Part shown: piece by piece, positions 37,046 through 46,230 of the stretch
Layout of the letters: every line of letters begins with the position of its first letter
How positions within the stretch are numbered: position 1 is the stretch's first letter
Assembly: GCF_019195435.1 (NCBI RefSeq)
Contig: NZ_CP078069.1
Location: forward strand, 1-64,000
Direction of reading: 5' to 3'
Length of the DNA stretch: 64,000 nucleotides
From: Comamonas sp. NLF-1-9
Lineage (GTDB): Bacteria > Pseudomonadota > Gammaproteobacteria > Burkholderiales > Burkholderiaceae_C
Notes under the pieces: model-generated
Told to the model about the DNA's origin: nothing
What the model saw: the letters and a program-made list of their open reading frames with translations, nothing else
Database searches by the model: none
Made by a program: the position numbers and the translations under genes

Positions 37046-37693
37046 ATGCTGTTCGGAAAATTATTGCCCCGCGAGGGCAATTTTTTTGAGATGTTCAACC
37101 AGCATGCCCATTGCATCGTCGATGCCTCCAATGCCTTTTCGGCGCTGGTGGCCAACTACGCCGATCCGCGCATGCGCGAGAAGTACCAGCACGAGGTCGA
37201 CGACGCCGAGCGCGCCGCCGACCGCGTCACGCACGAAGTCAACCGCGCGCTGCACCGCACCTTCATCACGCCGATCGACCGGGAACAAATCCACCTGCTG
37301 ATCAACAGCATGGACGACGTGGCCGACCTGCTGCAGGACACGGCCGAGGCCATGGCCTTGTACGACCTGCAGCACGTGACCGAAGAGGTAGTGCTGCTGT
37401 CGGACCTGAGCGCCAAGTGCTGCGCGCTGGTGCAGGAGGCGGTGCAAAAGCTCGGGCGCATTGCCGAGCCGGCGGTGACCGAGCAGGCGCTCAAGCTGTG
37501 CGAAGAGATCGACCGCCTGGAGGGCGACGCCGACCGCGTGCTGCGCAGCGCCATGAGCAAGCTGTTTCGCGACTCGGTGGACGCGCGCGAGATCATCAAG
37601 CTCAAGGAAATCTACGAACTGCTGGAGAGCGTCACCGACAAGTGCGAGGACGTGGCCAACCACATCGAGGGCGTGATCCTCGAAAACTCCTGA
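37046..37693 (+). CDS. DUF47/PhoU-like phosphate transport regulator
   Basis: A 215-residue all-helical protein of the DUF47 (PhoU-like, Pit accessory) family: MLFGKLLPREGNFFEMFNQH, EVDDAERAADRVTHEV, TPIDREQIHLLINSMDDVAD and CEDVANHIEGVILEN are recognisable. Such proteins pair with PiT permeases and modulate them. ATG 37046 follows AGGAG by 5 bases. The PiT gene starts 37 bases downstream, so one operon is likely. A -10-like TAAAAT occurs at 36963-36968 in the upstream gap. Confidence 0.92.
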   Translation: MLFGKLLPREGNFFEMFNQHAHCIVDASNAFSALVANYADPRMREKYQHEVDDAERAADRVTHEVNRALHRTFITPIDREQIHLLINSMDDVADLLQDTAEAMALYDLQHVTEEVVLLSDLSAKCCALVQEAVQKLGRIAEPAVTEQALKLCEEIDRLEGDADRVLRSAMSKLFRDSVDAREIIKLKEIYELLESVTDKCEDVANHIEGVILENS

Positions 37694-37730
37694 CCCCGCC
37701 CAGCCCTTCGGCCCTCTTCGCAAAGCGCAC

Positions 37731-38741
37731 ATGGATACCGTACAGACCGCCCTGTGGGTCGTGACCCTGCTGGTGGCGCTGGCCATCGCCTTCGACTTCA
37801 TGAACGGCTTTCATGATGCGGCCAACTCGATCGCCACCGTGGTCTCTACCGGCGTGCTCAAGCCCACGCAGGCGGTGCTGTTTGCCGCCTTCTTCAACGT
37901 GGTGGCGGTCTTCGTCTTTCACCTGAGCGTGGCGGCCACGATAGGCAAGGGCATCGTGGACATCCACGTGGTGGACACGCACGTGGTCTTTGGTGCGCTG
38001 GTGGGTGCCATCACCTGGAACATCATCACCTGGTACTACGGCATACCCAGCAGTTCTTCGCATGCGCTGATCGGCGGCATCGTCGGCGCGGTGATCGCCA
38101 AGACCGGGGCCGAGGCGCTGGTGGCCAGCGGCATCTTGAAGATCGTGGTGTTCATCTTCGTCTCGCCGCTGCTGGGCTTTGCGCTGGGCTCCATCATGAT
38201 GGTGCTCATGGCCTGGCTGCTCAGGCGCGTGCGCCCGCAGCGCGTGGACCGCTGGTTTCGGCGCCTGCAACTGGTATCGGCCGGCGCCTACAGCCTGGGC
38301 CACGGCGGCAACGACGCGCAAAAGACCATAGGCATCGTCTGGCTGCTCTTGATCGCCACCGGCTACGCCTCGGCCTCGGACGCCGAGCCGCCGCTGTGGG
38401 TGATAGGCGCGTGCTACTCCGCGATGGGGCTGGGCACCATGTTCGGCGGCTGGCGCATCGTCAAGACCATGGGGCAGAAGATCACCAAGCTCAAGCCTGT
38501 GGGGGGCTTTTGCGCCGAGACCGGCGGCGCGATGTCGCTGTTCCTCGCAACCTGGCTGGGCATACCGGTGTCGACCACGCACACCATCACCGGCGCCATC
38601 GTCGGCGTGGGCTCGACCCAGCGCGCGAGCGCGGTGCGCTGGGGCGTGGCGGGCAACATCGTCTGGGCCTGGATCCTGACGATTCCGGCCAGCGCCTTCG
38701 TCGCCGGCGTGGCCTACCTCATCAGCCTGCAGCTCTACTGA
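37731..38741 (+). CDS. pit: Low-affinity inorganic phosphate transporter (PiT family)
   Basis: A 336-residue symporter with about ten membrane segments. The two inverted PD001131-type signatures are visible: FDFMNGFHDAANSIATVV near the N-terminus and GHGGNDAQKTIGIVW in the second half, and both STTH-type helices (SSSHALIGG; VSTTHTITGA) are present. It imports phosphate as a metal complex with protons, partnered by the preceding DUF47 protein. Repeat copy E starts right after its stop. Confidence 0.95.
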   Translation: MDTVQTALWVVTLLVALAIAFDFMNGFHDAANSIATVVSTGVLKPTQAVLFAAFFNVVAVFVFHLSVAATIGKGIVDIHVVDTHVVFGALVGAITWNIITWYYGIPSSSSHALIGGIVGAVIAKTGAEALVASGILKIVVFIFVSPLLGFALGSIMMVLMAWLLRRVRPQRVDRWFRRLQLVSAGAYSLGHGGNDAQKTIGIVWLLLIATGYASASDAEPPLWVIGACYSAMGLGTMFGGWRIVKTMGQKITKLKPVGGFCAETGGAMSLFLATWLGIPVSTTHTITGAIVGVGSTQRASAVRWGVAGNIVWAWILTIPASAFVAGVAYLISLQLY

Positions 38742-38806
38742 AATATCAAAAACAATAGCTGCGAGCGATTGTTCGGCAAGGGCTGTGGCCGTTTTTCATT
38801 GAAAAC
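38742..38806 (+). repeat. Dispersed hairpin repeat, copy E
   Basis: AATAGCTGCGAGCGATTGTT then CGGCAAGGGCTGTGGCCG and TTTTTCATTGAAAA follows the pit stop directly, in the convergent gap to the TM2 gene. Probable pit terminator. Confidence 0.7.
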
Positions 38807-38846
38807 CTTGCCGGCGCGCGCCCGGCACAGACTGCACGCACAGCGC

Positions 38847-39293
38847 CTACTGCGAGATCTTGCGCGCTTCCTCGATCTGGTACTGCCAGAAGTGCTCGAA
38901 GCCGAAGGCAATCGTGGCCATCAGCACCGCTGCGCCCACCAGCAGCGCGGCGGCCACGCCAAAGACCGTCAGCCAGTAGGTGCGCCCAGCAGGGTGTTCG
39001 GGCGCCGCGCCCGGGTTGTGGCGCGCATTCCATTTTTCCTGCGGCGCCAGGCCGTAGACGATGGCGGTGAGCGCGCAGGCCGCAACCACCAGGCCCAGCA
39101 GCGGCACCAGCACCCAGCTGAGCTGGTCGTCCACGCCAAGCTGGCGGATGCGCTCCACGCCGTACAGGCCCAGCGCCGTGGGCACGGGCAGCAGCCAGCC
39201 CAGCCAGTCGCCCGGCCCGTGCAGATAAAAGCGGTGCAGCCCGAGCGGCCCGCCAAGGAACGCCAGCCAGGTGGCAAGAGTCTTGTGCTTCAT
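38847..39293 (-). CDS. TM2 domain-containing membrane protein
   Basis: A 148-residue inner-membrane protein. The N-terminal hairpin has the TM2 signature ([15 protein letters not shown], then [16 protein letters not shown]), followed by two further hydrophobic segments joined by a polar loop ([13 protein letters not shown]). The family's function is unknown. It faces pit convergently and diverges from rpsP. A -10-like AT-rich hexamer lies 7 bases before the start (GAATAATCC), without a Shine-Dalgarno. Confidence 0.8.
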   Translation of the reverse strand: MKHKTLATWLAFLGGPLGLHRFYLHGPGDWLGWLLPVPTALGLYGVERIRQLGVDDQLSWVLVPLLGLVVAACALTAIVYGLAPQEKWNARHNPGAAPEHPAGRTYWLTVFGVAAALLVGAAVLMATIAFGFEHFWQYQIEEARKISQ

Positions 39294-39325
39294 GGCGTGG
39301 ATTATTCCCCGAGTTGCCCAGCCGC

Positions 39326-39331
39326 TATAAT
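39326..39331 (+). promoter_or_regulatory. -10 box of the rpsP operon promoter
   Basis: A consensus TATAAT lies 114 bases before the rpsP start, implying an untranslated leader of about 105 bases. The -35 match is weak, but the position upstream of the ribosomal operon makes it credible. Confidence 0.6.
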
Positions 39332-39445
39332 GCCGGGCTTTGCTGCGTGTCGCTGGCCGGGTGGCCAGTTGCGTGTCTCAAACGCCGCAAGATCCGCCGC
39401 CCCCGGCATGGGCAGGGACGCGGCAACCACCCGAAGGATACAAAC

Positions 39446-39697
39446 ATGGTCGTCATTCGACTCTCGCGCGGCGGTGCCAAGGGCCGTCCGTTCTTCAACA
39501 TCGTCGTGGCCAACAAGCGTGAGCGCCGCGACGGCCGCTTCATCGAGCGCGTGGGTTTTTACAACCCCTCGGCCAAGGGCGGTGAAGAAGCGCTGCGCGT
39601 GGTACAAGACCGCGTCACCTACTGGAAGGGCGTGGGCGCGCAGCCCTCTCCCACCGTGGAGCGCCTGCTCAAGCAAGCTGCCAAGCAGGCCGCCTGA
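39446..39697 (+). CDS. rpsP: 30S ribosomal protein S16
   Basis: An 83-residue small-subunit protein that helps fold the 5' domain of 16S r[23 protein letters not shown] and [15 protein letters not shown] are standard for S16. It leads the rpsP-rimM-trmD-rplS operon. A strong stem-loop with a T-rich tail follows and would separate high rpsP expression from the modification genes. Confidence 0.98.
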   Translation: MVVIRLSRGGAKGRPFFNIVVANKRERRDGRFIERVGFYNPSAKGGEEALRVVQDRVTYWKGVGAQPSPTVERLLKQAAKQAA

Positions 39698-39725
39698 GCC
39701 CAGTCTCAGCGGCCAGCACGCACAG

Positions 39726-39763
39726 CGGGTTCGTCGGCAGGGCTGGCGAACCCGTTTTGTTTT
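39726..39763 (+). terminator. Internal terminator/attenuator between rpsP and rimM
   Basis: CGGGTTCG and CGAACCCG form a perfect 8-bp stem around a 13-base loop, followed by TTTTGTTTT. It lies inside the operon, so it likely acts partially, lowering rimM and trmD relative to S16, as is known for E. coli. Confidence 0.75.
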
Positions 39764-39801
39764 CCCGCCCGCCCGGGCTTGAGCTTGTGCAATTGCCACC
39801 G

Positions 39802-40377
39802 ATGAACGAAACCCTCTTGCTGCCCGCAGCCGCCTTGCCGCACGACGCCGTCGAAGTCGGGCGCATTGGCGAAGCCTGGGGCGTCAAGGGCTGGTTCAAG
39901 GTGTTTGCCCACAGCCCCGAGCCCGAGGCGCTGCTTGCCACGCACGACTGGTTCCTGCAGCCAGCGACGCGGGGCGCGAAAAACCCGTTTTCCGGCACCG
40001 TGCATCTGGCGGTGCGCGAGGCGCGCGTGCATGGCGACGCGCTGGTTGCCAGCGCGGCGGCAATTGCCGACCGATCGGCCGCCGAGAGCCTGCGCGGCGC
40101 GCGTGTCTTCGTCTCGCGCGCGGCCTTCCCCGCGCCCGCGGACGACGAGTTCTACTGGGTGGATCTGATCGGCCTTGCGGTGCGCAACCGCGAAGGCCAG
40201 GCGCTGGGCACGGTCAAGAGCCTGCTGCCGTCGGGGCCGCAGACCACGCTGGTGCTGGAATACGCGGACGAGGAGGGCAAGCCGCGCGAGCGCCTGATCC
40301 CCTTCGTATCCGCCTTCGTCGACCGCGTCGACCTGCCAGGCAAGTGCATCGAAGTGGACTGGCAGGCCGACTACTGA
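39802..40377 (+). CDS. rimM: Ribosome maturation factor RimM
   Basis: A 191-residue assembly factor that binds S19 and assists maturation of the 30S head. The N-terminal RimM domain starts VEVGRIGEAWGVKGWFKV; the C-terminal PRC barrel contains DEFYWVDLIGL and the ending PFVSAFVDRVDL. ATG 39802 is the last in-frame start before the fold. It lies 14 bases before trmD. Confidence 0.96.
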   Translation: MNETLLLPAAALPHDAVEVGRIGEAWGVKGWFKVFAHSPEPEALLATHDWFLQPATRGAKNPFSGTVHLAVREARVHGDALVASAAAIADRSAAESLRGARVFVSRAAFPAPADDEFYWVDLIGLAVRNREGQALGTVKSLLPSGPQTTLVLEYADEEGKPRERLIPFVSAFVDRVDLPGKCIEVDWQADY

Positions 40378-40391
40378 GCCCGGGCCCGCCG

Positions 40392-41159
40392 ATGCGTTTT
40401 GACCTCATCACGCTGTTTCCCGAGCTGTTTGCGCCCTTTCTGGCCAGCGGCGTCACGCGCCGCGCCTATGCCTCGGGGCAGGTTCAGGTGCGGCTGTGGA
40501 ATCCGCGCGATTACGCCGAGGGCCAGTACCGCCGCGTGGACGACCGTCCCTTTGGCGGCGGGCCTGGCATGGTGATGCTGGCCGAGCCGCTGGCGCAGTG
40601 CCTGGCCGCCATCCGCGCCGACCGCGCCGAAGCGCCCGGGGCGCAGGCGCCCTGCGTGCTGTTTTCGCCGGCGGGGCGGCGCCTGGACCAGGCCGGCGTG
40701 CAGGCCTGGGCGGGCGGCGAGGGCGCCATCTTGCTGTGCGGGCGCTACGAGGGGGTGGACCAGCGCTTTGTCGACAGCTGCGTGCAGCAGCAGATCAGCC
40801 TGGGCGACTTCGTGCTCTCGGGCGGCGAGGTGGCGGCGATGGCGCTGCTCGACGCGGTGGCGCGCCTGCAAGAGGGCGTGCTGCACGACGCCCAGAGCGC
40901 CGAGCAGGACAGCTTCAGCCCCGCGCTGCAAGGCCTGCTCGACTGCCCGCACTACACCCGCCCCGAGGTCTGGCGCGGCCAGCAGGTGCCGCCGGTGCTG
41001 CTGGGCGGCAACCACGCCGAGATCGCGCGCTGGCGCGAGCAGCAGCGCCTGGAACTGACGGCGCGCCTGCGCCCGGACTTGCTTGGCGCGCCCGGGCAAA
41101 CTCCGACTGGGCAGGACGCATCGACCGCGCGCCGCGCGCCCACGGGCGGCGACAGCTGA
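40392..41159 (+). CDS. trmD: tRNA (guanine(37)-N1)-methyltransferase
   Basis: A 255-residue SPOUT methyltransferase making m1G37, which prevents +1 frameshifting. Typical pieces are FDLITLFPELF, DDRPFGGGPGMVM, LLCGRYEGVDQRF and LGDFVLSGGE, the trefoil-knot SAM site. It completes the modification pair with rimM. The start at 40392 is at the family's usual N-terminus. Confidence 0.97.
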   Translation: MRFDLITLFPELFAPFLASGVTRRAYASGQVQVRLWNPRDYAEGQYRRVDDRPFGGGPGMVMLAEPLAQCLAAIRADRAEAPGAQAPCVLFSPAGRRLDQAGVQAWAGGEGAILLCGRYEGVDQRFVDSCVQQQISLGDFVLSGGEVAAMALLDAVARLQEGVLHDAQSAEQDSFSPALQGLLDCPHYTRPEVWRGQQVPPVLLGGNHAEIARWREQQRLELTARLRPDLLGAPGQTPTGQDASTARRAPTGGDS

Positions 41160-41168
41160 ATCCGCTTG

Positions 41169-41247
41169 TATAATCGCCTGTTTTTTTGATCCTCTGCCCG
41201 GCCGGTGCGCCAATGAGCGCCCACCACAAGGCACCATGGTGGTGCCG
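41169..41247 (+). promoter_or_regulatory. Internal promoter and leader hairpin before rplS
   Basis: TATAAT at 41169-41174 in the trmD-rplS gap suggests a separate rplS promoter. Within the resulting leader, GGCACCA and TGGTGCC (41231-41247) form a perfect 7-bp stem with a 3-base loop about 40 bases before the start codon. It could be a site for L19 autoregulation, but this is only inferred. Confidence 0.5.
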
Positions 41248-41286
41248 CAGCCAATCATGGCGCGGACATGATCAAGGGATGAAGCC

Positions 41287-41673
41287 ATGAATTTGATCCA
41301 GACCCTGGAACAGGAAGAAATCGCCCGCCTCAATTGCACGATTCCTTCCTTTGCCCCCGGCGACACCGTCGTGGTCAGCGTGAACGTCGTCGAAGGCACG
41401 CGCAAGCGCCTGCAGGCCTACGAAGGCGTGGTGATCGCCAAGCGCAACCGCGGCCTGAACAGCGCCTTCACGGTGCGCAAGATCTCCAGCGGCGAAGGCG
41501 TGGAGCGCACCTTCCAGACCTACAGCCCCTTGATCGCCAAGATCGAGGTCAAGCGCCGTGGCGACGTGCGCCGCGCCAAGCTGTACTACCTGCGCGGCCT
41601 GAGCGGCAAGAAGGCGCGCATCAAGGAAAAGCTCCCCTCGCGCGTCAAGGTCGACGACGCCCCCGCGTCCTGA
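41287..41673 (+). CDS. rplS: 50S ribosomal protein L19
   Basis: A 128-residue protein at the 30S-50S interface. [42 protein letters not shown] and [19 protein letters not shown] are typical. It closes the rpsP operon and is followed by an intrinsic terminator. A consensus -10 in the gap before it suggests it is also transcribed on its own. Confidence 0.98.
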   Translation: MNLIQTLEQEEIARLNCTIPSFAPGDTVVVSVNVVEGTRKRLQAYEGVVIAKRNRGLNSAFTVRKISSGEGVERTFQTYSPLIAKIEVKRRGDVRRAKLYYLRGLSGKKARIKEKLPSRVKVDDAPAS

Positions 41674-41716
41674 TCCGCAAGCGGCGCGCCCTGCGCCGCA
41701 AGCCCTGCCTGCAAAG

Positions 41717-41749
41717 CCGCTACAGTGCACGCGCCTGTGGCGGTTTTTT
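41717..41749 (+). terminator. Intrinsic terminator of rplS
   Basis: CCGCTACAG pairs with CTGTGGCGG over nine positions (one G-T) around a 9-base loop and is followed by six T. It ends the ribosomal operon 10 bases before the Nudix gene. Confidence 0.85.
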
Positions 41750-41758
41750 GTTGTCCCC

Positions 41759-42463
41759 ATGCCCGTGGTCAAGCCCTCAGCCACCCCCGACTTCGTCCTG
41801 CCGCAATTCGACCCGCGCAGCCTGCCTCTGGTCGGTGACAGCTGCGCACTGCCGCCGGTTGCGCCCTCGGCGCTGACGCCGCAGGCGCTGCGCGAGCGGT
41901 TTTCCCGCCCGCCGATCTGGACGCCGGAGATCCAGCAAGAGCCGCGCTACGCCGCGCGCCAGCCGGCGCAGGCGGCGGTGCTGGTGCCCATCGTGCTGCG
42001 CGCCCAGCCCACGGTGCTGCTCACGCAGCGCACGCGGCATTTGTCCACGCATTCGGGGCAGGTCGCCTTTCCGGGCGGGCGCAGCGACCCTGGCGATGCC
42101 GACGCCGCCGCCACCGCGCTGCGCGAGGCGCACGAAGAAGTGGGGCTGGCGCGCAGCGGCGTGGAGGTGCTGGGCGCGCTGCCGGTGTACGTGACCGGCT
42201 CGTCCTTTCTGGTCACGCCGGTGGTGGCGCTGGTGCAGCCGGACCTGCCGCTGCAGGCCAACCCGGCCGAGGTGGACGAGATTTTCGAGGTGCCGCTCCT
42301 CTTTCTGCTCGACCCGGCCAACCACCGGCGCCAGACGCTGCACTGGAAGGGGCTGCAGCGCCAGTGGTACGCCATGCCCTACGAGGACGGCGCGGCCACG
42401 CGCTTCATCTGGGGCGCCACTGCCGGCATGCTGCGCAACTTCTACCGCTTCATGGCCGCCTGA
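41759..42463 (+). CDS. Nudix CoA pyrophosphatase (NudL/YeaB-like)
   Basis: A 234-residue Nudix hydrolase. The box reads GGRSDPGDADAAATALREAH followed by EEVGLA, with the Asp-rich G-x5 segment typical of CoA-type Nudix enzymes, preceded by HSGQVAFPGG, the UPF0035 signature. Such enzymes split CoA to phosphopantetheine and 3',5'-ADP. An N-terminal extension of about 70 residues with no recognised motif precedes it. It lies right after the rplS terminator. Confidence 0.9.
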   Translation: MPVVKPSATPDFVLPQFDPRSLPLVGDSCALPPVAPSALTPQALRERFSRPPIWTPEIQQEPRYAARQPAQAAVLVPIVLRAQPTVLLTQRTRHLSTHSGQVAFPGGRSDPGDADAAATALREAHEEVGLARSGVEVLGALPVYVTGSSFLVTPVVALVQPDLPLQANPAEVDEIFEVPLLFLLDPANHRRQTLHWKGLQRQWYAMPYEDGAATRFIWGATAGMLRNFYRFMAA

Positions 42464-42478
42464 TGCGGCGGCGCCCGC

Positions 42479-42484
42479 TATCAT
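42479..42484 (+). promoter_or_regulatory. Candidate -10 box for the CobD/CbiB-like gene
   Basis: TATCAT lies 7 bases before the start codon without a Shine-Dalgarno in between; a leaderless transcript is inferred. Confidence 0.4.
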
Positions 42485-42491
42485 TTGGCGC

Positions 42492-43472
42492 ATGAATTTC
42501 TTTGCCATCGTGCTGGCCTTGTTGATGGAGCAGGCGCGTCCGCTGGCGCGCAGCAACCCCATCCACGAAGGCCTGCGCGCCTGGGCGCTGTCGGCGCGGC
42601 GCAATTTCGACGCCGGCAGCCGCTTTCACGGCTGGCTCACCTGGGGCCTGGCGGTCGGCGTGCCGCCGCTCGTGGTGCTGCTGGTGTACTGGCTGCTGCT
42701 CTACCAGCTTGGCTGGCCGCTGGCGCTGCTGTGGAACGTGGTGGTGCTCTACATCACGCTCGGGTTTCGCCAGTTCAGCCACCATTTCACCGGCATCCGC
42801 GACGCGCTGGAGGACGGCGACGTGGCGCTGGCGCGCGAGCGCCTGGCCGACTGGAAGCAGGTGCAGGTGGCGCAGTTGCCGCGCAGCGAGATCGTGCGCC
42901 ACGTGATCGAGTATTCGGTGATTGCCGCGCACCGCCATGTGTTCGGCGTGCTCACCTGGTTCTGCGCGCTGGCCATGCTCGGCCTGGGTCCCAGCGGCGC
43001 GGTGCTCTACCGCATGGCGGAGTTCGCCTCGCGCCACTGGGGGCCGAATGCGGCCGTGCCCGAATATCCGCCGAGCGAGCCGCTGACCCAGGCCGCAGCG
43101 CGCGCCTGGCAATGCATGGACTGGCTGCCCGCGCGCCTCACGGCCTTGTGCTTTGCGCTGGTGGGCAGCTTCGAGGACGCGATCGAGGGCTGGCGCTTTC
43201 ACGCACAGCGCTTTCCCGGCGACAGCGACGGCGTGGTGCTCGCGGCCACGGCCGGCGCCATCGGCGTGCAGCTCGGCGGTGTGGCCTTGCGCAGCCGCGG
43301 CGCGCGGCCTGCAGCGTTTGAAGCGGGCGGGCCGCTGGGCGACAGCGACGCTACCCCCGGCCAGCTGCCGCAGGTCGGGCATTTGCGCAGCGTGGTGGGG
43401 CTGGTGTGGCGCTCCGTCGTGGTCTGGATGCTGGTGCTGGCCTTGCTGACCCTGGCACGCTTGCTTGGCTGA
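42492..43472 (+). CDS. CobD/CbiB family membrane protein
   Basis: A 326-residue membrane protein related to CobD/CbiB (adenosylcobinamide-phosphate synthase) and AmpE. Landmarks are YITLGFRQFSHHFTGIRDAL, a polar loop with RSEIVRHVIEYSV, and four or more hydrophobic segments. Because no cobalamin genes are nearby, I would not assign cobalamin synthesis; burkholderial homologues are usually left as 'CobD/CbiB family'. Its stop lies within repeat copy F. Confidence 0.8.
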   Translation: MNFFAIVLALLMEQARPLARSNPIHEGLRAWALSARRNFDAGSRFHGWLTWGLAVGVPPLVVLLVYWLLLYQLGWPLALLWNVVVLYITLGFRQFSHHFTGIRDALEDGDVALARERLADWKQVQVAQLPRSEIVRHVIEYSVIAAHRHVFGVLTWFCALAMLGLGPSGAVLYRMAEFASRHWGPNAAVPEYPPSEPLTQAAARAWQCMDWLPARLTALCFALVGSFEDAIEGWRFHAQRFPGDSDGVVLAATAGAIGVQLGGVALRSRGARPAAFEAGGPLGDSDATPGQLPQVGHLRSVVGLVWRSVVVWMLVLALLTLARLLG

Positions 43473-43530
43473 TTTGATAGCTGCTGGCGCTTGTCCAGCA
43501 AGCGTTTTAGCCTCTTTTTTCTTGAAACGG
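43471..43530 (+). repeat. Dispersed hairpin repeat, copy F
   Basis: The clearest copy: TTGATAGCTGCTGGCGCTTG, loop TCCAG, CAAGCGTTTTAGCCT, then TTTTTT and CTTGAAAC. It begins at the stop codon of the CobD-like gene, convergent with catalase. Six-pair CGCTTG/CAAGCG arms plus the T-run make a good terminator. Confidence 0.8.
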
Positions 43531-43591
43531 CGCCACCACGGCGCGGCACCCCTCAAACAAAGGAGCGCGCCGTGGCAGGCGCCGGCTGGCT

Positions 43592-45121
43592 TCAGACCGG
43601 CAGGGCCACCAGTGGATTGCCGTTCATCGGGTCTTGCGCCTTGGAAGCGAGCGCGGCCTGCAAGTCCAGACCGAGCGCCCGGGCCACGCCGGCGCCATAG
43701 GCCGGGTCGGCCGCGTGGCAGTTGCGGATGTGGCGAAACTTGACGAACTCGGGCGCGTCGCCCATGGCGCGGGCGGTGTTGCCGAACAGCGCCTGCTGCT
43801 GCGCCGCGTTCATCAGTTGAAAGAGCTTGCGCGGCTGCTCGAAGTAGTTGGCGTCGTCGGCGTGAAAGCTCCAGTGGCGTGCGTCGCCGTGGATGCCAAG
43901 CGGCGGCTCGGCAAACTCCGGCTGGGCCTGCCACTGGCCGAAGCTGTTGGGCTCGTAGTGCGGCAGCGCGCCGTAATTGGCGTCCACCCGGCCCAGGCCG
44001 TCGCGGTGGTTGCTCGCCACCGGGCAGCGCGCGCGGTTGACCGGTATCTGCTGGTGGTTGGTGCCCAGGCGGTAGCGCTGGGCGTCGGGGTAGTTGACGA
44101 GGCGCGCCTGCAGCATGCGGTCGGGGCTTACGCCGATGCCGGGCACCAGGTTGCTCGGCGCAAACGCGGACTGCTCCACGTCGAGGAAGAAGTTTTCCGG
44201 GTTCTTGTTCAGCGTGAGCTCGCCCACCTCGATCAGCGGATAGTCGCCGTGCGGCCAGACCTTGGTCAGATCGAAGGGGTGGTAGGGCACCTTCTCGGCG
44301 TCCTGCTCGGGCATCACCTGCACGTACATCGTCCACTTGGGAAAGTCGCCGCGCGCGATCGCGTCGAACAGGTCGCGCTGGTGGCTTTCGCGGTCGCGGC
44401 CTATCAGTGCCTCGGCCTCGGCGTCGCTGAGGTTCTTGATACCTTGCTGCGTCTTGAAGTGAAACTTCACCCAGAAGCGCTCGCCGCCCGCGTTCCAGAA
44501 GCTGTAGGTGTGCGAGCCAAAGCCGTGCATGTGTCGGTAGCTGGCGGGAATGCCCCGATCGCTCATCACGATGGTGATCTGGTGCAGCGCTTCGGGCAGC
44601 AGCGTCCAGTAGTCCCAGTTGTTGGTTGCGCTCCTCAGGTTGGTTTTCGGGTCGCGCTTGACCGCCTTGTTCAGGTCGGGGAACTGGCGCGGGTCGCGGA
44701 TGAAGAACACCGGCGTGTTGTTGCCCACCATGTCCCAATTGCCCTCTTCGGTATAGAACTTCAGGGCAAAGCCGCGGATGTCGCGCTCGGCGTCGGCAGC
44801 ACCCCGCTCGCCCGCCACGGTGGTAAAGCGCGCGAACAGCTCGGTCTGCTTGCCGACTTTCTCAAACAGCCTGGCGCGGGTGTAGCGGGTGATGTCGTGC
44901 GTGACCGTGAAGCTGCCGAACGCGCCCGAGCCCTTGGCGTGCATGCGCCGCTCGGGAATGACTTCGCGCACGAAGCTGGCCAGCTTCTCGTTCAACCACA
45001 CGTCCTGGCTCAGCAGCGGTCCGCGGCTGCCGGCGGTGAGGCTGTCGCGGTTGTTCGTCACCGGCGCGCCGAAGTCGGTGGTCAGATGGGTGACGGGGCA
45101 CTTGGGGCTTTTGTCCTGCAT
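43592..45121 (-). CDS. katA: Monofunctional haem catalase (small-subunit clade)
   Basis: A 509-residue catalase that dismutates hydrogen peroxide. The distal His lies in [19 protein letters not shown], the conserved Asn in [17 protein letters not shown], and the proximal haem-Tyr motif is [19 protein letters not shown]. The length suits clade 3 small-subunit enzymes. I prefer ATG 45121, preceded by GGAG, to an ATG four codons upstream. No signal peptide is seen. I found no convincing OxyR site in the 167-base upstream gap. Confidence 0.95.
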   Translation of the reverse strand: MQDKSPKCPVTHLTTDFGAPVTNNRDSLTAGSRGPLLSQDVWLNEKLASFVREVIPERRMHAKGSGAFGSFTVTHDITRYTRARLFEKVGKQTELFARFTTVAGERGAADAERDIRGFALKFYTEEGNWDMVGNNTPVFFIRDPRQFPDLNKAVKRDPKTNLRSATNNWDYWTLLPEALHQITIVMSDRGIPASYRHMHGFGSHTYSFWNAGGERFWVKFHFKTQQGIKNLSDAEAEALIGRDRESHQRDLFDAIARGDFPKWTMYVQVMPEQDAEKVPYHPFDLTKVWPHGDYPLIEVGELTLNKNPENFFLDVEQSAFAPSNLVPGIGVSPDRMLQARLVNYPDAQRYRLGTNHQQIPVNRARCPVASNHRDGLGRVDANYGALPHYEPNSFGQWQAQPEFAEPPLGIHGDARHWSFHADDANYFEQPRKLFQLMNAAQQQALFGNTARAMGDAPEFVKFRHIRNCHAADPAYGAGVARALGLDLQAALASKAQDPMNGNPLVALPV

Positions 45122-45288
45122 GGGAATCTCCATCGATGGCGGGTTGCGGGTATCGGTCTGTCCGATGCGGCCATCCTAGGGGCGATCCGCCCGTTTGGGG
45201 GTGGATTTTTGCGATCTCGCGCATAGAGGAAATCAACCGGCGCCGCAGCGGCGATCGGCACGCGGCGCGCGTCCTGCCGCCTGGGCGC

Positions 45289-46230
45289 TCAGTAGGCCGG
45301 GGCGCTGAGCTCGGCGAACAGTTCGCGGTAGATGCGGTGGCGGCTGGGGCTGATGCGCTGGCTGTCCTGCCCTTGGGCCACGCTGGCCAGCACCGCGCAG
45401 CCCGGCTCGTGTAGATGGGTGCAGTTGTAGAAGCGGCAGCTCCCCAGGTGCAGGGCAAAGTCGGGCATCAGGCGCGCCAGGTCGGTGGGCGCGATGTGGT
45501 TCAGGCCAAAGGACTGAAAGCCCGGCGAGTCGATGAGCGCGCTGCGCCGCGCGTCGTCCAGCCAGTACAACGTCGTCGTCGTGGTGGTGTGCCGCCCCGC
45601 GCCCAGGGCTTGCGAGAGCTCGCCGGTGAGCACGTCGGCGCCGGGCACGAGCAGGTTCACCAGCGTGCTCTTGCCCGCGCCCGAGGGCCCGAGCACCAGC
45701 GTGGTCTTGCCGTGCAGCAGCTGCGCCAGCGCCTTGCGGTCCACCTCGGCCGACTGGGTGAGCGACAGCGGCAGCACCTGGTAGTGGTGCGCGCCTTCGG
45801 TCTCGCCGCCCATGTGGCGGTAGGGCCACAGGCGCTGCCAGGCTTGGGCGAAGGGCGCGACCAGATCGCTCTTGTTGAGCGCGATGAGCGGCCGCACGCC
45901 CGCCGCCTCGCAGGCGATGAGCGCGCGCGTGAGCAGGCTTTCGGAAAACGTCGGCTCGGCCGCGATCAGGATCAGCACCTGATCCAGGTTGGCGGCAAAG
46001 GACTTGCTGCGCACCGCGTCCTGGCGATACAGCAGGTTGCGCCGCTGCAGGATCTGCTCGACCGTGCCTTCGCCGTCGCCATGGCGCGCGCCCTGCCAGA
46101 GCACCCGGTCGCCGACCACCGGCAGGTTCTTCTTGCCACGCGGGTGGCAGATGCGCCGGGCGCCGTCCGGGCCTTCCACCACGCAGTGGCGCCCGAAAGC
46201 CGCGACCACCAGGCCGGCGCCGTCGTTCAT
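45289..46230 (-). CDS. rsgA: Ribosome small-subunit-dependent GTPase RsgA
   Basis: A 313-residue circularly permuted GTPase acting late in 30S assembly. The order is OB fold, then G4 LIALNKSDL, G1 GPSGAGKSTLVNLL, G2/G3 with a run of threonines (RHTTTTTTLYWL) and DSPGFQSFGL, and a zinc knuckle CRFYNCTHLHEPGC. Last gene of the M48-phhB-rsgA operon; its ATG overlaps the phhB stop. Confidence 0.95.
   Translation of the reverse strand: MNDGAGLVVAAFGRHCVVEGPDGARRICHPRGKKNLPVVGDRVLWQGARHGDGEGTVEQILQRRNLLYRQDAVRSKSFAANLDQVLILIAAEPTFSESLLTRALIACEAAGVRPLIALNKSDLVAPFAQAWQRLWPYRHMGGETEGAHHYQVLPLSLTQSAEVDRKALAQLLHGKTTLVLGPSGAGKSTLVNLLVPGADVLTGELSQALGAGRHTTTTTTLYWLDDARRSALIDSPGFQSFGLNHIAPTDLARLMPDFALHLGSCRFYNCTHLHEPGCAVLASVAQGQDSQRISPSRHRIYRELFAELSAPAY

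Noticed and set aside
42450..45226. Long open frames opposite and overlapping catalase and the CobD-like gene
   Set aside because: They are low-complexity products of codon bias; the catalase motifs fix the coding strand.
45122..45288. OxyR operator upstream of catalase
   Set aside because: No ATAG-type spaced motif with the right spacing was found by eye.
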